A DNA stretch of 64,000 nt from Planctomycetota bacterium (GTDB lineage Bacteria; Planctomycetota; UBA1135; UBA2386): positions 2,755,501-2,819,500 of the forward strand of contig JADJWQ010000006.1 in the NCBI GenBank assembly GCA_016716265.1, given 5' to 3'. Of the stretch, positions 36,119 through 46,288 are shown one piece after another. The first letter of the stretch is position 1. Every line of letters starts with the position of its first letter. Position numbers and translations under genes: made by a program. The notes beneath the pieces are model-generated. The model was not told the DNA's origin. It saw only the letters and a program-made list of their open reading frames with translations, and did no database searches.

Positions 36119-38605
36119 ATGACGCCTGGCAAGAGTCTCCTGTGCGCGGGCACCACCGCAATGCTCGCATCGATCGTCCTGACGCCTCCGGCGGTCGCCC
36201 AGGAGTGGCGGCAGCTACCGCCGCCGCTCGCGCGGGCCGACCTCGCGATGGCCTGCGACACCGGCGCCGGGACCACGGTGCTGTTCGGCGGCCGGGACAT
36301 CGCCGGTGCCCGGCTCGCCGACACCTGGCTGTTCGACGGCCTCGACTGGCGTGGCGTGCCCAGCCCGGTGGCGCCGCCCGCGCGACAGTTGCATGCGATG
36401 GCCTTCGATCCGCAGCGCGGCCGCGTGGTCCTGTTCGGCGGCTTTGGCACGGCCGGCGCGCTCGCGGACACCTGGGAGTTCGACGTCGCGCAGCTCACCT
36501 GGACACAGGTCACGCCGGTGTCGAGCCCTGGCCCGCGCTCGTCGCATGGCATGACCTACGACGCCACGCTCCGCCGTGTCGTACTGTGGGGCGGCTCCGG
36601 TGCGACCGGCTTCCTGACGGACACCTGGACCTACGACGGCACCGACTGGACGCGGGTCCCCACCCAGACGAGCCCGCCGACGCGAAGCGGCTTCGCGATG
36701 GCCTACGACCCGGCGCGCGGCCGGACGATGCTGTTCGGCGGCAACTGGGTGATCACCCGCTTCGACGACACCTGGGAGTTCGACGGCACGAGCTGGGCGG
36801 AGGTGCCCGTGCTCGCGCGCCCACCGGCGCGCATGAACCACGCGCTGGCGACCGACACTGCGCGCAGCACCGTGGTGCTGTTCGGCGGCTTCGCGGCGAG
36901 CACGCTGGGCGACACCTGGGAGTACGACGGCAGCATCCCGACGTGGCGGCCGCTGTCGCCCGGGACCTCGCCGCCTGCACGCTCCCGGCACGCCATGGCG
37001 TTCGATCCACAGCTCGGCCGCGTCATCGCTTTCGGCGGCCTGACTCCGACGACGAACAACGACACCTGGCTGTTCGACGGCCTCGACTGGCGGCAGACGG
37101 GGTCGACGGTTGTCCCGCCCTCGCGGGCAGTCGTGGGCGCATTCGCGTTCGACGCCATCAGCGGCAACATGCTGCTCCTGGGCGGCAACACGGAGTACGG
37201 GACCGCCTACACGGACGCGTGGGAGCTGGACGGATCGACCTGGACCGAGATCCAGCTCCCGCACCGGCCGCCGGCCGTAGTCGGGCGAGCGTACGCCTAC
37301 GACTCCCAGCGAGCCTGCTTCGTCGGGTTCGGCGGTCGCTCCGGGATGATCGTGAACGACGAGACATGGGAGTTCGATTGCCGCACGCGCGACTGGCGAC
37401 AGGTGTTTCCTGCGAACAAGCCGACACCGAGAGCAGGAAGCGGCATGACCTACGACGCGGTGCGTCGTCGCGTCGTGATGTTCGGCGGTTTCACGATCAC
37501 GAACAACGCCTGGCCGACGCTCGACGACACCTGGGAGTACGACGGTCTCGCACGGACCTGGATACAAGTCCAGACGGCGAACCGACCGGGGCCACGCATG
37601 TCCGCCCTGGTCTACGACTCAGGTCGCAGCAGAGTCGTCCTGTTCGGTGGACAGGGGCTCGACACCGCCGGCTATCCCTTCGCGGTCGGCGAGACCTGGG
37701 AATACGGCGGTGACGATTGGAGGAGAGTCCAGATCCCCGAGCCCTCTACCCGCTCGCCGAACATCTGCTACGACCCGGCGCGCGGCAGGGTCGTCGTGTT
37801 CGGCGGCTTCTACGGATCGGGCGGCGTGTTCCACGCGCTCGGCGACCTGTGGGAGTACGACGGCACGGCCTGGACCCAACCGCCCGGCGGCAGCCGTCCG
37901 CCGGCCCGAATGGCCGCGATGATGGCCTACGACCCGCGGCATGCCCGCACGGTCTCGGTGTTCGGCCTACTCGAGCCGTTCAGCCTCCCCAGCGGGGTGT
38001 GGGAGCGGCTGGCGCCCGCCGTACCGACCTTCTCGCGCTACGGACTCGGCTGCCGGGGTAGCAATGGTGTGCCGTCGCTCGATGCGGCTCAGGGCAGCGT
38101 CCCGGCACTCGGCGGCACGCTCGAGCTCGACGTCACCAACCTCCCGGGCGTCATGGGCGCGTTCGCGCTCGGCTTCGGCTTCGACCTCGTCTCGTTCGCC
38201 GGCCGGCCCCTGCCGCTCGACCTCGGCATGTTCGGGATCCCCGGCTGCGACCTGTGGATCGCTCCGGAGCCGCCGCTGACCCTGCTGGTCGGACACCTCG
38301 GTGCCCGCCAGGAGCTCGGGTTCGGCATCCCCAACGACCCCGGCTCGCCGGCCTGCGCCTCTCGATGCAGGCGATCGTCTTCGACCCCATGGCGCCCAAC
38401 GCCTGCGCCTCGGTGTCCAACGCCGCCATCGCCACCATCCACTGAGCGGGGCGGACATCGCTGGTGCGCGCGGCGGCGTCATCGCGCCGGCTCGCCCGTC
38501 GCCTGCGGGTTGTTCCCAGTCCGCAACCTCCGGCCGGCCACCGCGCCGTGCACACGGACATTTCACGAGCCGCCGCGCCACGTCCCAGCGCTCCGCACGA
38601 TGTAA
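36119..38605 (+). CDS. Secreted Kelch-repeat protein A, altered C-terminus
   Basis: As read, 828 residues from the ATG at 36119, which has AGGAG upstream. The signal peptide (TTAMLASIVLTPPAVAQ) is followed by about 12 Kelch repeats of the form MAFDPxRGRVVLFGG ... DTWEFDG-W, enough for two six-bladed propellers. The shared C-terminal module begins at YGLGCRGSNG. Compared with the other copies, one C is missing after GIPNDP (four C instead of five near 38338). This replaces the proper end by ~60 Arg/Pro-rich residues; without the loss the stop would be at 38443-38445 and the protein 775 residues. The lesion spares the propeller but breaks the last ~40 residues of the module. It could be a real mutation or a consensus error in a C-run. 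Confidence 0.85.
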   Translation: MTPGKSLLCAGTTAMLASIVLTPPAVAQEWRQLPPPLARADLAMACDTGAGTTVLFGGRDIAGARLADTWLFDGLDWRGVPSPVAPPARQLHAMAFDPQRGRVVLFGGFGTAGALADTWEFDVAQLTWTQVTPVSSPGPRSSHGMTYDATLRRVVLWGGSGATGFLTDTWTYDGTDWTRVPTQTSPPTRSGFAMAYDPARGRTMLFGGNWVITRFDDTWEFDGTSWAEVPVLARPPARMNHALATDTARSTVVLFGGFAASTLGDTWEYDGSIPTWRPLSPGTSPPARSRHAMAFDPQLGRVIAFGGLTPTTNNDTWLFDGLDWRQTGSTVVPPSRAVVGAFAFDAISGNMLLLGGNTEYGTAYTDAWELDGSTWTEIQLPHRPPAVVGRAYAYDSQRACFVGFGGRSGMIVNDETWEFDCRTRDWRQVFPANKPTPRAGSGMTYDAVRRRVVMFGGFTITNNAWPTLDDTWEYDGLARTWIQVQTANRPGPRMSALVYDSGRSRVVLFGGQGLDTAGYPFAVGETWEYGGDDWRRVQIPEPSTRSPNICYDPARGRVVVFGGFYGSGGVFHALGDLWEYDGTAWTQPPGGSRPPARMAAMMAYDPRHARTVSVFGLLEPFSLPSGVWERLAPAVPTFSRYGLGCRGSNGVPSLDAAQGSVPALGGTLELDVTNLPGVMGAFALGFGFDLVSFAGRPLPLDLGMFGIPGCDLWIAPEPPLTLLVGHLGARQELGFGIPNDPGSPACASRCRRSSSTPWRPTPAPRCPTPPSPPSTERGGHRWCARRRHRAGSPVACGLFPVRNLRPATAPCTRTFHEPPRHVPALRTM

Positions 38606-38686
38606 GGGGGAAGTCGCAATGGTCGACTCGACATCGAGCCGACTGCGTCATCCCTCGTCGACACTCTCCTCTGCAGGAGCAGGTCC
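38446..38686 (+). repeat. Spacer repeat copy 1 (Kelch A-B)
   Basis: This 241-bp spacer is nearly identical to 41078-41320 and 43639-43880. It ends with GCAGGAGCAGGTCC directly before the ATG, so each copy supplies the same ribosome-binding site. This copy lacks two bases (TC) in the CTCTCTCC stretch near the end. A short in-frame leader (ATG 38619) with a good Shine-Dalgarno overlaps the gene start but changes frame between copies. Confidence 0.85.
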
Positions 38687-41077
38687 ATGAAGATCAGTGA
38701 GAGTCTCCTGTGCACGAACACCCTCACGGTGCTCGCGACAGTGATCCTGACGGCTCCGGCGGTCGCCCAGGAGTGGCGGCAGCTACCGCCACCGCTCGCG
38801 CGGGCCGACTTCGCGATGGCGTGCGACACCGGCGCCGGGACCACGGTGCTGTTCGGTGGCCGGGACATCGCCGGTGCCCGGCTCGCCGACACCTGGCTGT
38901 CCGACGGCCTCGACTGGCGTGGCGTGCCCACCCCGGTGGCGCCGCCCGCGCGACAGTTCCATGCGATGGCTTTCGATCCGCGGCGCGGCCGCGTGGTCCT
39001 GTTCGGCGGCAATGGCGCGGCGGGAGCGCTCGCGGACACCTGGGAGTTCGACGTCGCGCAGCTCACCTGGACACAGGTCACGCCGGTGTCGAGCCCTGGC
39101 CCGCGCTCGTCGCATGGCATGACCTACGACGCCACGCTCGGCTGCATCGTGCTGTGGGGCGGCTCCGGTGCGACCGGCTTCCTGACGGACACCTGGACCT
39201 ACGACGGCACCGACTGGACGCGGGTCCCCACCCAGACGAGCCCGCCGACGCGAAGCGGCTTCGCGATGGCCTACGACCCGGCGCGCGGCCGGACGATGCT
39301 GTTCGGCGGCAACTGGGTGATCACCCGCTACGACGACACCTGGGAGTTCGACGGCACGAGCTGGGCGGAGGTGCCCGTGCTCGCGCGCCCACCGGCGCGC
39401 ATGAACCACGCGCTGGCGACCGACACTGCGCGCAATGTCATCGTGCTGTTCGGCGGCTTCGCGGCGAGCGCGCTGGGCGACACCTGGGAGTACGACGGCA
39501 GCATCCCGACGTGGCGGCCGTTGTCGCCCGGGACCTCGCCGCCTGCACGCTCCCGGCACGCCATGGCGTTCGATCCACGGCTCGGCCGCGTCCTGCTGTT
39601 CGGCGGCCTGACCTCGACCATGAGCAACGACAGCTGGCTGTTCGACGGCGTGATCTGGACGAACATCGCGACCGTCGGTCCGACGCCGAGCGCGCGCTGG
39701 ACCACCGGCCTCGTCTACGACTCGCTGCGGAGGCGTGGGATCCTGTTCGGCGGACAGCGCTGGGTCTCGAATGCGTGGAGCACGCTGGACGATACCTGGG
39801 AGCTCGCCGACGCGCAGTGGACGCAGCTCCGTCCCTCCGTGTCGCCACCCTCGCGCGCCTACCAGGGCATGGCCTACGACGCGCATCGTGATCGGATCGT
39901 CGTGTACGGAGGCTGGACCCGCGCGAACGATCAGTGGATCAACCTGTTCGACACCTGGGAGTTCGATGGCACGACCTGGGAGCGGATCCCCACGATCGGT
40001 ACGCCGAGTTCGAACCTCGTCTTCTCGATGGTCTACGACGCAGCCCGCCGGAAGATGGTGCTGTTCGGCGGTGGCCAGGGAGTCAACGGCGGCGGGTTCC
40101 CCGTCACTGCGATCGTCGACGAGACCTGGGAATACGATGGTCTCGCGCGGACCTGGACGCAGGTCCCGATCCCCGCGCAGAGCCGCCCCAGCCCCCGACT
40201 CGTGACGGCCCTCGCCTATGATGCGGGGCGAGGCAAGGTGGTCCTGTTCGGTGGCAACACAGTGGATCTCAACGGCTCGCCGATCGACTTCTCGGACACC
40301 TGGGAATACGAGGGCCGGGCAGGCACGTGGACCGAGGTTATCGTACCTCCCGGGAGCTCCGCGCCGACAGCGAGGTTCTCTTCGCGGATGGCATATGATC
40401 TCGCGACGGGTCACGTGGCTATGCACGGTGGCAACGCGCCATCGGGCAGCAACTTCGTGATCTTCGACGAGCTCTGGAACTACGACGGCCGGACCGGAAC
40501 GTGGGCGCTCGTGCCCGGACCCCGCGGGCCGGCCACCTCCGCCCCTGGAATGTACTTCGACATCGCCCGGGATCGCTTGGTGACCTTCGGGGGTGGCGGC
40601 GTGACTACCGACTCCCTGAGTGGCGACACCTGGGAGTATCGACGGCCGATCGCGCCGCAATGGAGCCGCTACGGCCTCGGCTGCCGGGGTAGCAATGGTG
40701 TGCCGTCGCTCGATGCGGCCCAGGGCAGCGTCCCGGCTCTCGGCGGCACGCTCGACCTCGACGTCACCAACCTCCCGGGCGTCATGGGCGCGTTCGCGCT
40801 CGGCTTCGGCTTCGACCTCGTCTCGTTCGCCGGCCGGCCCCTGCCGCTCGACCTCGGCATGTTCGGGATCCCCGGCTGCGACCTGTGGATCGCTCCGGAG
40901 CCGCCGCTGACCCTGCTGGTCGGACACCTCGGTGCCCGCCAGGAGCTCGGGTTCGGCATCCCCAACGACCCCCGGCTCGCCGGCCTGCGCCTCTCGATGC
41001 AGGCGATCGTCTTCGACCCCATGGCGCCCAACGCCTGCGCCTCGGTGTCCAACGCCGCCATCGCCACCATCCACTGA
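38687..41077 (+). CDS. Secreted Kelch-repeat protein B (intact copy)
   Basis: 796 residues and the only member of the array with an unbroken frame. The ATG at 38687 has AGGAG 11 nt before it. The signal peptide is CTNTLTVLATVILTAPAVAQ. The N-terminal ~300 residues are almost identical to copies A, C and D. From about residue 305 to 655 the repeats are clearly different (for example ILFGGQRWVSNAWSTLDDTW and MVLFGGGQGVNGGGFPVTA). From YGLGCRGSNG on, identity is almost complete again, ending in NAAIATIH. About 12 Kelch blades are present. It is exported and probably surface-bound. The pattern of constant flanks and a private centre suggests recombination between copies, with the centre as the ligand-facing variable part. 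Confidence 0.92.
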   Translation: MKISESLLCTNTLTVLATVILTAPAVAQEWRQLPPPLARADFAMACDTGAGTTVLFGGRDIAGARLADTWLSDGLDWRGVPTPVAPPARQFHAMAFDPRRGRVVLFGGNGAAGALADTWEFDVAQLTWTQVTPVSSPGPRSSHGMTYDATLGCIVLWGGSGATGFLTDTWTYDGTDWTRVPTQTSPPTRSGFAMAYDPARGRTMLFGGNWVITRYDDTWEFDGTSWAEVPVLARPPARMNHALATDTARNVIVLFGGFAASALGDTWEYDGSIPTWRPLSPGTSPPARSRHAMAFDPRLGRVLLFGGLTSTMSNDSWLFDGVIWTNIATVGPTPSARWTTGLVYDSLRRRGILFGGQRWVSNAWSTLDDTWELADAQWTQLRPSVSPPSRAYQGMAYDAHRDRIVVYGGWTRANDQWINLFDTWEFDGTTWERIPTIGTPSSNLVFSMVYDAARRKMVLFGGGQGVNGGGFPVTAIVDETWEYDGLARTWTQVPIPAQSRPSPRLVTALAYDAGRGKVVLFGGNTVDLNGSPIDFSDTWEYEGRAGTWTEVIVPPGSSAPTARFSSRMAYDLATGHVAMHGGNAPSGSNFVIFDELWNYDGRTGTWALVPGPRGPATSAPGMYFDIARDRLVTFGGGGVTTDSLSGDTWEYRRPIAPQWSRYGLGCRGSNGVPSLDAAQGSVPALGGTLDLDVTNLPGVMGAFALGFGFDLVSFAGRPLPLDLGMFGIPGCDLWIAPEPPLTLLVGHLGARQELGFGIPNDPRLAGLRLSMQAIVFDPMAPNACASVSNAAIATIH

Positions 41078-41320
41078 GCGGGGCGGACATCGCTGGTGCG
41101 CGCGGCGGCGTCATCGCGCCGGCTTGCCGGTCGCCTGCGGGTTGTTCCCAGTCCGCGACCTCCGGCCGGCCACCGCGCCGTGCACACGGACATTTCACGA
41201 GCCGCCGCGCCACATCCCAGCGCTCCGCACGATGTAAGGGGGAAGTCGCAATGGTCGACTCGACATCGAGCCGACTGCGTCATCCCTCGTCGACACTCTC
41301 TCCTCTGCAGGAGCAGGTCC
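41078..41320 (+). repeat. Spacer repeat copy 2 (Kelch B-C)
   Basis: This 243-bp copy of the array spacer holds the same AGGAG ribosome-binding site before the ATG at 41321. No conserved promoter hexamer is obvious, so the array may be read from one promoter or from each spacer. Confidence 0.85.
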
Positions 41321-43638
41321 ATGAAGATCAGTGAGAGTCTCCTGTGCACGAACACCCTCGCGGTGCTCGCGACAGTGATCCTGACGGCCCCGGCGGTCGC
41401 CCAGGAGTGGCGGCAGCTACCGCCACCGCTCGCGCGGGCCGACTTCGCGATGGCGTGCGACACCGGCGCCGGGACCACGGTGCTGTTCGGTGGCCGGGAC
41501 ATCGCCGGTGCCCGGCTCGCCGATACCTGGCTGTCCGACGGCCTCGACTGGCGTGGCGTGCCCACCCCGGTGGCGCCGCCCGCGCGACAGTTGCATGCGA
41601 TGGCCTTCGATCCGCAGCGCGGCCGCGTGGTCCTGTTCGGCGGCTTTGGCACGGCCGGCGCGCTCGCGGACACCTGGGAGTTCGACGTCGCGCAGCTCAC
41701 CTGGACACAGGTCACGCCGGTGTCGAGCCCTGGCCCGCGCTCGTCGCATGGCATGACCTACGACGCCACGCTCCGCCGTGTCTGCTGTGGGGCGGCTCCG
41801 GTGCGACCGGCTTCCTGACGGACACCTGGACCTACGACGGCACCGACTGGACGCGGGTCCCCACCCAGACGAGCCCGCCGACGCGAAGCGGCTTCGCGAT
41901 GGCCTACGACCCGGCGCGCGGCCGGACGATGCTGTTCGGCGGCAACTGGGTGATCACCCGCTACGACGACACCTGGGAGTTCGACGGCACGAGCTGGGCG
42001 GAGGTGCCCGTGCTCGCGCGCCCACCGGCGCGCATGAACCACGCGCTGGCGACCGACTCCGCGCGCAGCACCGTGGTGCTGTTCGGCGGCTTCGCGGCGA
42101 GCACGCTGGGCGACACCTGGGAGTACGACGGCAGCATCCCGACGTGGCGGCCGCTGTCGCCCGGGACCTCGCCGCCTGCACGCTCCCGGCACGCCATGGC
42201 GTTCGATCCACGGCTCGGCCGCGTCATCGCTTTCGGCGGCCTGACTCCGACGACGAACAACGACACCTGGCTGTTCGACGGCCTCGACTGGCGGCAGACG
42301 GGGTCGACGGTCGTGCCGCCATTGCGTGGCGTGGGCGCGTTCGCATTCGACGCCATCAGCGGCAAGATGCTGCTCCTGGGTGGCAACACGGCGACCGGGA
42401 CCGCGTACACGGACGCGTGGGAGCTGGACGGATCGACCTGGACGGAGATCCAGCCGCCGCACCGGCCGCCGGCCGTGGGCGGGCGAGCGTACGGCTACGA
42501 CTCCCAGCGGGCCTGCTTCGTCGGGTTCGGCGGTCACTCCGGCATGAATATGAAGGACGAGACCTGGGAGTTCGATTGCCGGACGCGCGACTGGCGACAG
42601 GTGTTCCCGGCACATGCGCCGCCGCCAAGAGGGGCCTACGGCATGGCGTACGATGCGGCGCGTCGTCGCATCGTGCTGTTCGGTGGTGGCACGATCACGA
42701 ACGGTACCTGGCTGACGCTCGACGACACCTGGGAGTACGACGGTCACGACTGGAGGCTGGTCCCGACGGCGAACCGACCGGAGCCACGCATGGCCCGCCC
42801 CGTCTACGACGCTGGCCGCGGCAGAGTGGTCCTGTTCGGTGGACAGGGTCTCGACACCACCGGCTATCCCTTCGCGGTCGGCGGGACCTGGGAATACGAC
42901 GGTGCCGATTGGACGAGGATCCAGATACCCGAGCCATCTGCCCGCTGGCCGAACATCTGCTACGACCCGACCCGCGGCCGGGTCGTCGTGTTCGGAGGGT
43001 TCTACGGATCGGGAGGCGTGTTCCACGCGCTCGACGACCTGTGGAACTACGACGGCACGGCCTGGACCCGGTTGCCGGACGGCGGTCGCCCGCCGGCCCA
43101 GTTCGGCTCGATGTTCGCGTACGACCCGGTCCACGACCGGATCGTCGCGGTCTTCGGTTGGCTCGAGGGATTGGGCGCGAACAGCAGCGTCTGGGAGCTA
43201 CGGTCGCCCGCCGTACCGACGTTCGCGCGCTACGGCCTCGGCTGCCGGGGTAGCAATGGTGTGCCGTCGCTCGATGCGGCCCAGGGCAGCGTCCCGGCTC
43301 TCGGCGGCACGCTCGACCTCGACGTCACCAACCTCCCGGGCGTCATGGGCGCGTTCGCGCTCGGCTTCGGCTTCGACCTCGTCTCGTTCGCCGGCCGGCC
43401 CCTGCCGCTCGACCTCGGCATGTTCGGGATCCCCGGCTGCGACCTGTGGATCGCTCCGGAGCCGCCGCTGACCCTGCTGGTCGGACACCTCGGTGCCCGC
43501 CAGGAGCTCGGGTTCGGCATCCCCAACGACCCCCGGCTCGCCGGCCTGCGCCTCTCGATGCAGGCGATCGTCTTCGACCCCATGGCGCCCAACGCCTGCG
43601 CCTCGGTGTCCAACGCCGCCATCGCAACCATCCACTGA
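41321..43638 (+). pseudogene. Kelch-repeat protein C, single-base frameshift
   Basis: The gene starts at the ATG 41321 (signal peptide CTNTLAVLATVILTAPAVAQ) and stays in frame to ~41780. There one base is missing in the codons for RRVVLWGG (GTGTCTGCTG, where copy A reads GTGTCGTACTG). The frame then ends at 41818, while the rest of the protein continues without a break in the next frame to 43638. Repaired, it would be ~772 residues: signal peptide, ~12 Kelch blades and the two-cysteine C-terminal module. Its middle is close to copy A in order and length but differs at many residues. As read, only ~166 residues would be made. Since the rest is perfectly preserved, the break is recent or a consensus error. 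Confidence 0.85.
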
Positions 43639-43880
43639 GCGGGGCGGACATCGCTGGTGCGCGCGGCGGCGTCATCGCGCCGGCTTGCCGGTCGCCTGCG
43701 GGTTGTTCCCAGTCCGCAACCTCCGGCCGGCCACCGCGCCGTGCACACGGACATTTCACGAGCCGCCGCGCCACATCCCAGCGCTCCGCACGATGTAAGG
43801 GGAAGTCGCAATGGTCGACTCGACATCGAGCCGACTGCGTCATCCCTCGTCGACACTCTCTCCTCTGCAGGAGCAGGTCC
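43639..43880 (+). repeat. Spacer repeat copy 3 (Kelch C-D)
   Basis: This 242-bp copy of the array spacer lacks one G in the GGGGG run seen in copies 1 and 2 (AAGGGGAAG). It carries the same ribosome-binding site before the ATG at 43881. Confidence 0.85.
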
Positions 43881-46210
43881 ATGAAGATCAGTGAGAGTCT
43901 CCTGTGCACGAACACCCTCACGGTGCTCGCGACAGTGATCCTGACGGCTCCGGCGGTCGCCCAGGAGTGGCGGCAGCTACCGCCACCGCTCGCGCGGGCC
44001 GACTTCGCGATGGCCTGCGACACCGGCGCCGGGACCACGGTGCTGTTCGGCGGCCGGGACATCGCCGGTGCGCGGCTCGCCGACACCTGGCTGTTCGACG
44101 GCCTCGGCTGGCGTGGCGTGCCCACCCCGGTGGCGCCGCCCGCGCGACAGTTGCATGCGATGGCCTTCGATCCGCGGCGCGGCCGCGTGGTCCTGTTCGG
44201 CGGCTTCGGCACGGCCGGCGCGCTCGCGGACACCTGGGAGTTCGACGTCGCGCAGCTCACCTGGACACAGGTCACGCCGGTGTCGAGCCCTGGCCCGCGC
44301 TCGTCGCATGGCATGACCTACGACGCCACGCTCGGCTGCATCGTGCTGTGGGGCGGCTCCGGTGCGACCGGCTTCCTGACGGACACCTGGACCTACGACG
44401 GCACGGACTGGACGCGGGTCCCCACCCAGACGAGCCCGCCGACGCGGAGCGGCTTCGCGATGGCCTACGACCCGGCGCGCGGCCGGACGATGCTGTTCGG
44501 CGGCAACTGGGTGATCACCCGCTTCGACGACACCTGGGAGTTCGACGGCACGAACTGGGCGGAGGTGCCCGTGCTCGCGCGCCCACCGGCGCGCATGAAC
44601 CACGCGTTGGCGACCGACTCCGCGCGCAGCACCGTGGTGCTGTTCGGCGGCTTCGCGGCGAGCACGCTGGGCGACACCTGGGATGCGACGGCAGCATCCC
44701 GACGTGGCGGCCGCTGTCGCCCGGGACCTCGCCGCCTGCACGTTCCCGGCACGCCATGGCGTTCGATCCACAGCTCGGCCGCGTCATCGCTTTCGGCGGC
44801 CTGACTCCGACGACGAACAACGACACCTGGCTGTTCGACGGCCTCGACTGGCGGCAGACGGGGTCGACGGTCGTGCCGCCGTCGCAGGACGTCGTCATGA
44901 TCGGGTTCGACCCGATCAGCAGGAACATGCTCGTGATGTGCAGTAACGGCAGCATTGGCGATCCCATCACTGCGTGGGAGCTGGACGGCTCGACCTGGAC
45001 GGAATTCCAGACGCCGCACCGACCGACGGTTCTTCCGATGGTGTCTGCCTACGACGCCCACCGCGGCTGTTTCGTCACGTTCGGAGGAGTGTCGGGCAAC
45101 GGCTCGAACAGGACGTTCTTCGACGAGACCTGGGAGTTCGATTGCCGCACGCGCGATTGGCGACAGGTGTTTCCTGCGAACACGCCGACACCGAGAGCAG
45201 GAGGCAGCATGACCTACGACGCGGCGCGTCGTCGCGTCGTGATGTTCGGCGGTTTCACGCGCGCGAATGGCGCCTGGCAGACGCTCGACGAGACCTGGGA
45301 GTACGACGGTCTCGCACTTACCTGGACGCAGGTCCCGACGGCGAACCGACCGGGGCCACGCATGACCACCCTGGTCTACGACGCAGGTCGCAGCAGAGTC
45401 GTCCTGTTCGGTGGACAGGGGCTCGACACCGCCGGCTGGCCCTTCTCCGTCGGCGAGACGTGGGAATACGACGGTGGCGATTGGACGAGGATCCCGATCC
45501 CCGAGCCCTCCGCCCGCCATCCGAACATCTGCTACGACCCGACGCGCGGCCGGGTCGTCGTGTTCGGTGGCTTCGAAGGAGCGGGTGGCGTGTTCCACCC
45601 GCTCGACGACCTGTGGGAGTACGACGGCACGGCCTGGACCCGGTTGCCGGACGGCGGTCGTCCGCCGGCGCAGTTCGGCTCGACATTCGCGTACGACCCG
45701 GGAGGCGACCGGACCATCTTGATGTACGGACGTCTGCAGCGGACCGTCAGGAACCTCCAGATCTGGGCGCGGCTGGCGCCCGCCGTACCGACGTTCGCGC
45801 GGTACGGACTCGGTTGCCGGGGTAGCAATGGTGTGCCGTCGCTCGATGCGGCCCAGGGCAGCGTCCCGGCTCTCGGCGGCACGCTCGACCTCGACGTCAC
45901 CAACCTCCCGGGCGTCATGGGCGCGTTCGCGCTCGGCTTCGGCTTCGACCTCGTCTCGTTCGCCGGCCGGCCCCTGCCGCTCGACCTCGGCATGTTCGGG
46001 ATCCCCGGCTGCGACCTGTGGATCGCTCCGGAGCCGCCGCTGACCCTGCTGGTCGGACACCTCGGTGCCCGCCAGGAGCTCGGGTTCGGCATCCCCAACG
46101 ACCCCCGGCTCGCCGGCCTGCGCCTCTCGATGCAGGCGATCGTCTTCGACCCCATGGCGCCCAACGCCTGCGCCTCGGTGTCCAACGCCGCCATCGCAAC
46201 CATCCACTGA
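43881..46210 (+). pseudogene. Kelch-repeat protein D, single-base frameshift
   Basis: The ATG at 43881 opens the same signal peptide as copy B. The frame is intact to ~44682, where one base is missing in the codons for DTWEYDGS (GGGATGCGACGG instead of GGGAGTACGACGG). The original frame ends at 44804; the downstream part is open in the next frame to 46210. Repaired length is ~776 residues with ~12 Kelch blades and the C-terminal module. The centre is private in part (around residues 330-400) and close to copy A after it (FPANTPTPRAG, GGQGLDTAGWPF). As read, ~267 correct residues would be made. The gene converges with the kinase-Kelch fusion; a strong hairpin lies between them. Confidence 0.85.
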
Positions 46211-46224
46211 GCGCAGGCGTCATC

Positions 46225-46251
46225 GCGAGCGGGTACCCGTGACCCGCTCGC
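46225..46251 (+). terminator. Hairpin between convergent Kelch D and kinase genes
   Basis: The arms GCGAGCGGGT (46225-46234) and ACCCGCTCGC (46242-46251) form a perfect 10-bp stem with a 7-nt loop. It sits between the stops at 46210 (+) and 46289 (-), so it can serve both strands. No T-run is present. Confidence 0.6.
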
Positions 46252-46288
46252 AGCGCCTCGCCGGAGTCGCGCGGCGCGGCGCGATCCG

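Larger units (their letters stand above)
36119..46210 (+). repeat. Tandem array of four ~2.6-kb gene-plus-spacer units
   Basis: The unit starts are 36119, 38687, 41321 and 43881, giving steps of 2568, 2634 and 2560 bp. In each unit the first ~960 bp of the gene, the last ~420 bp and the spacer are nearly identical, while the middle varies. Unit 2 has the most different middle. The last unit has no copy of the spacer after it; a hairpin follows instead. Confidence 0.93.

Noticed and set aside
38619..43907. Short frames (ATGGTCGACTCG...) with a good Shine-Dalgarno in each Kelch spacer, as possible leader peptides
   Set aside because: Copy 1 lacks two bases, so its frame ends differently (23 codons) from copies 2 and 3 (27 codons, reading into the gene). 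The frame is not preserved, unlike the gene starts.
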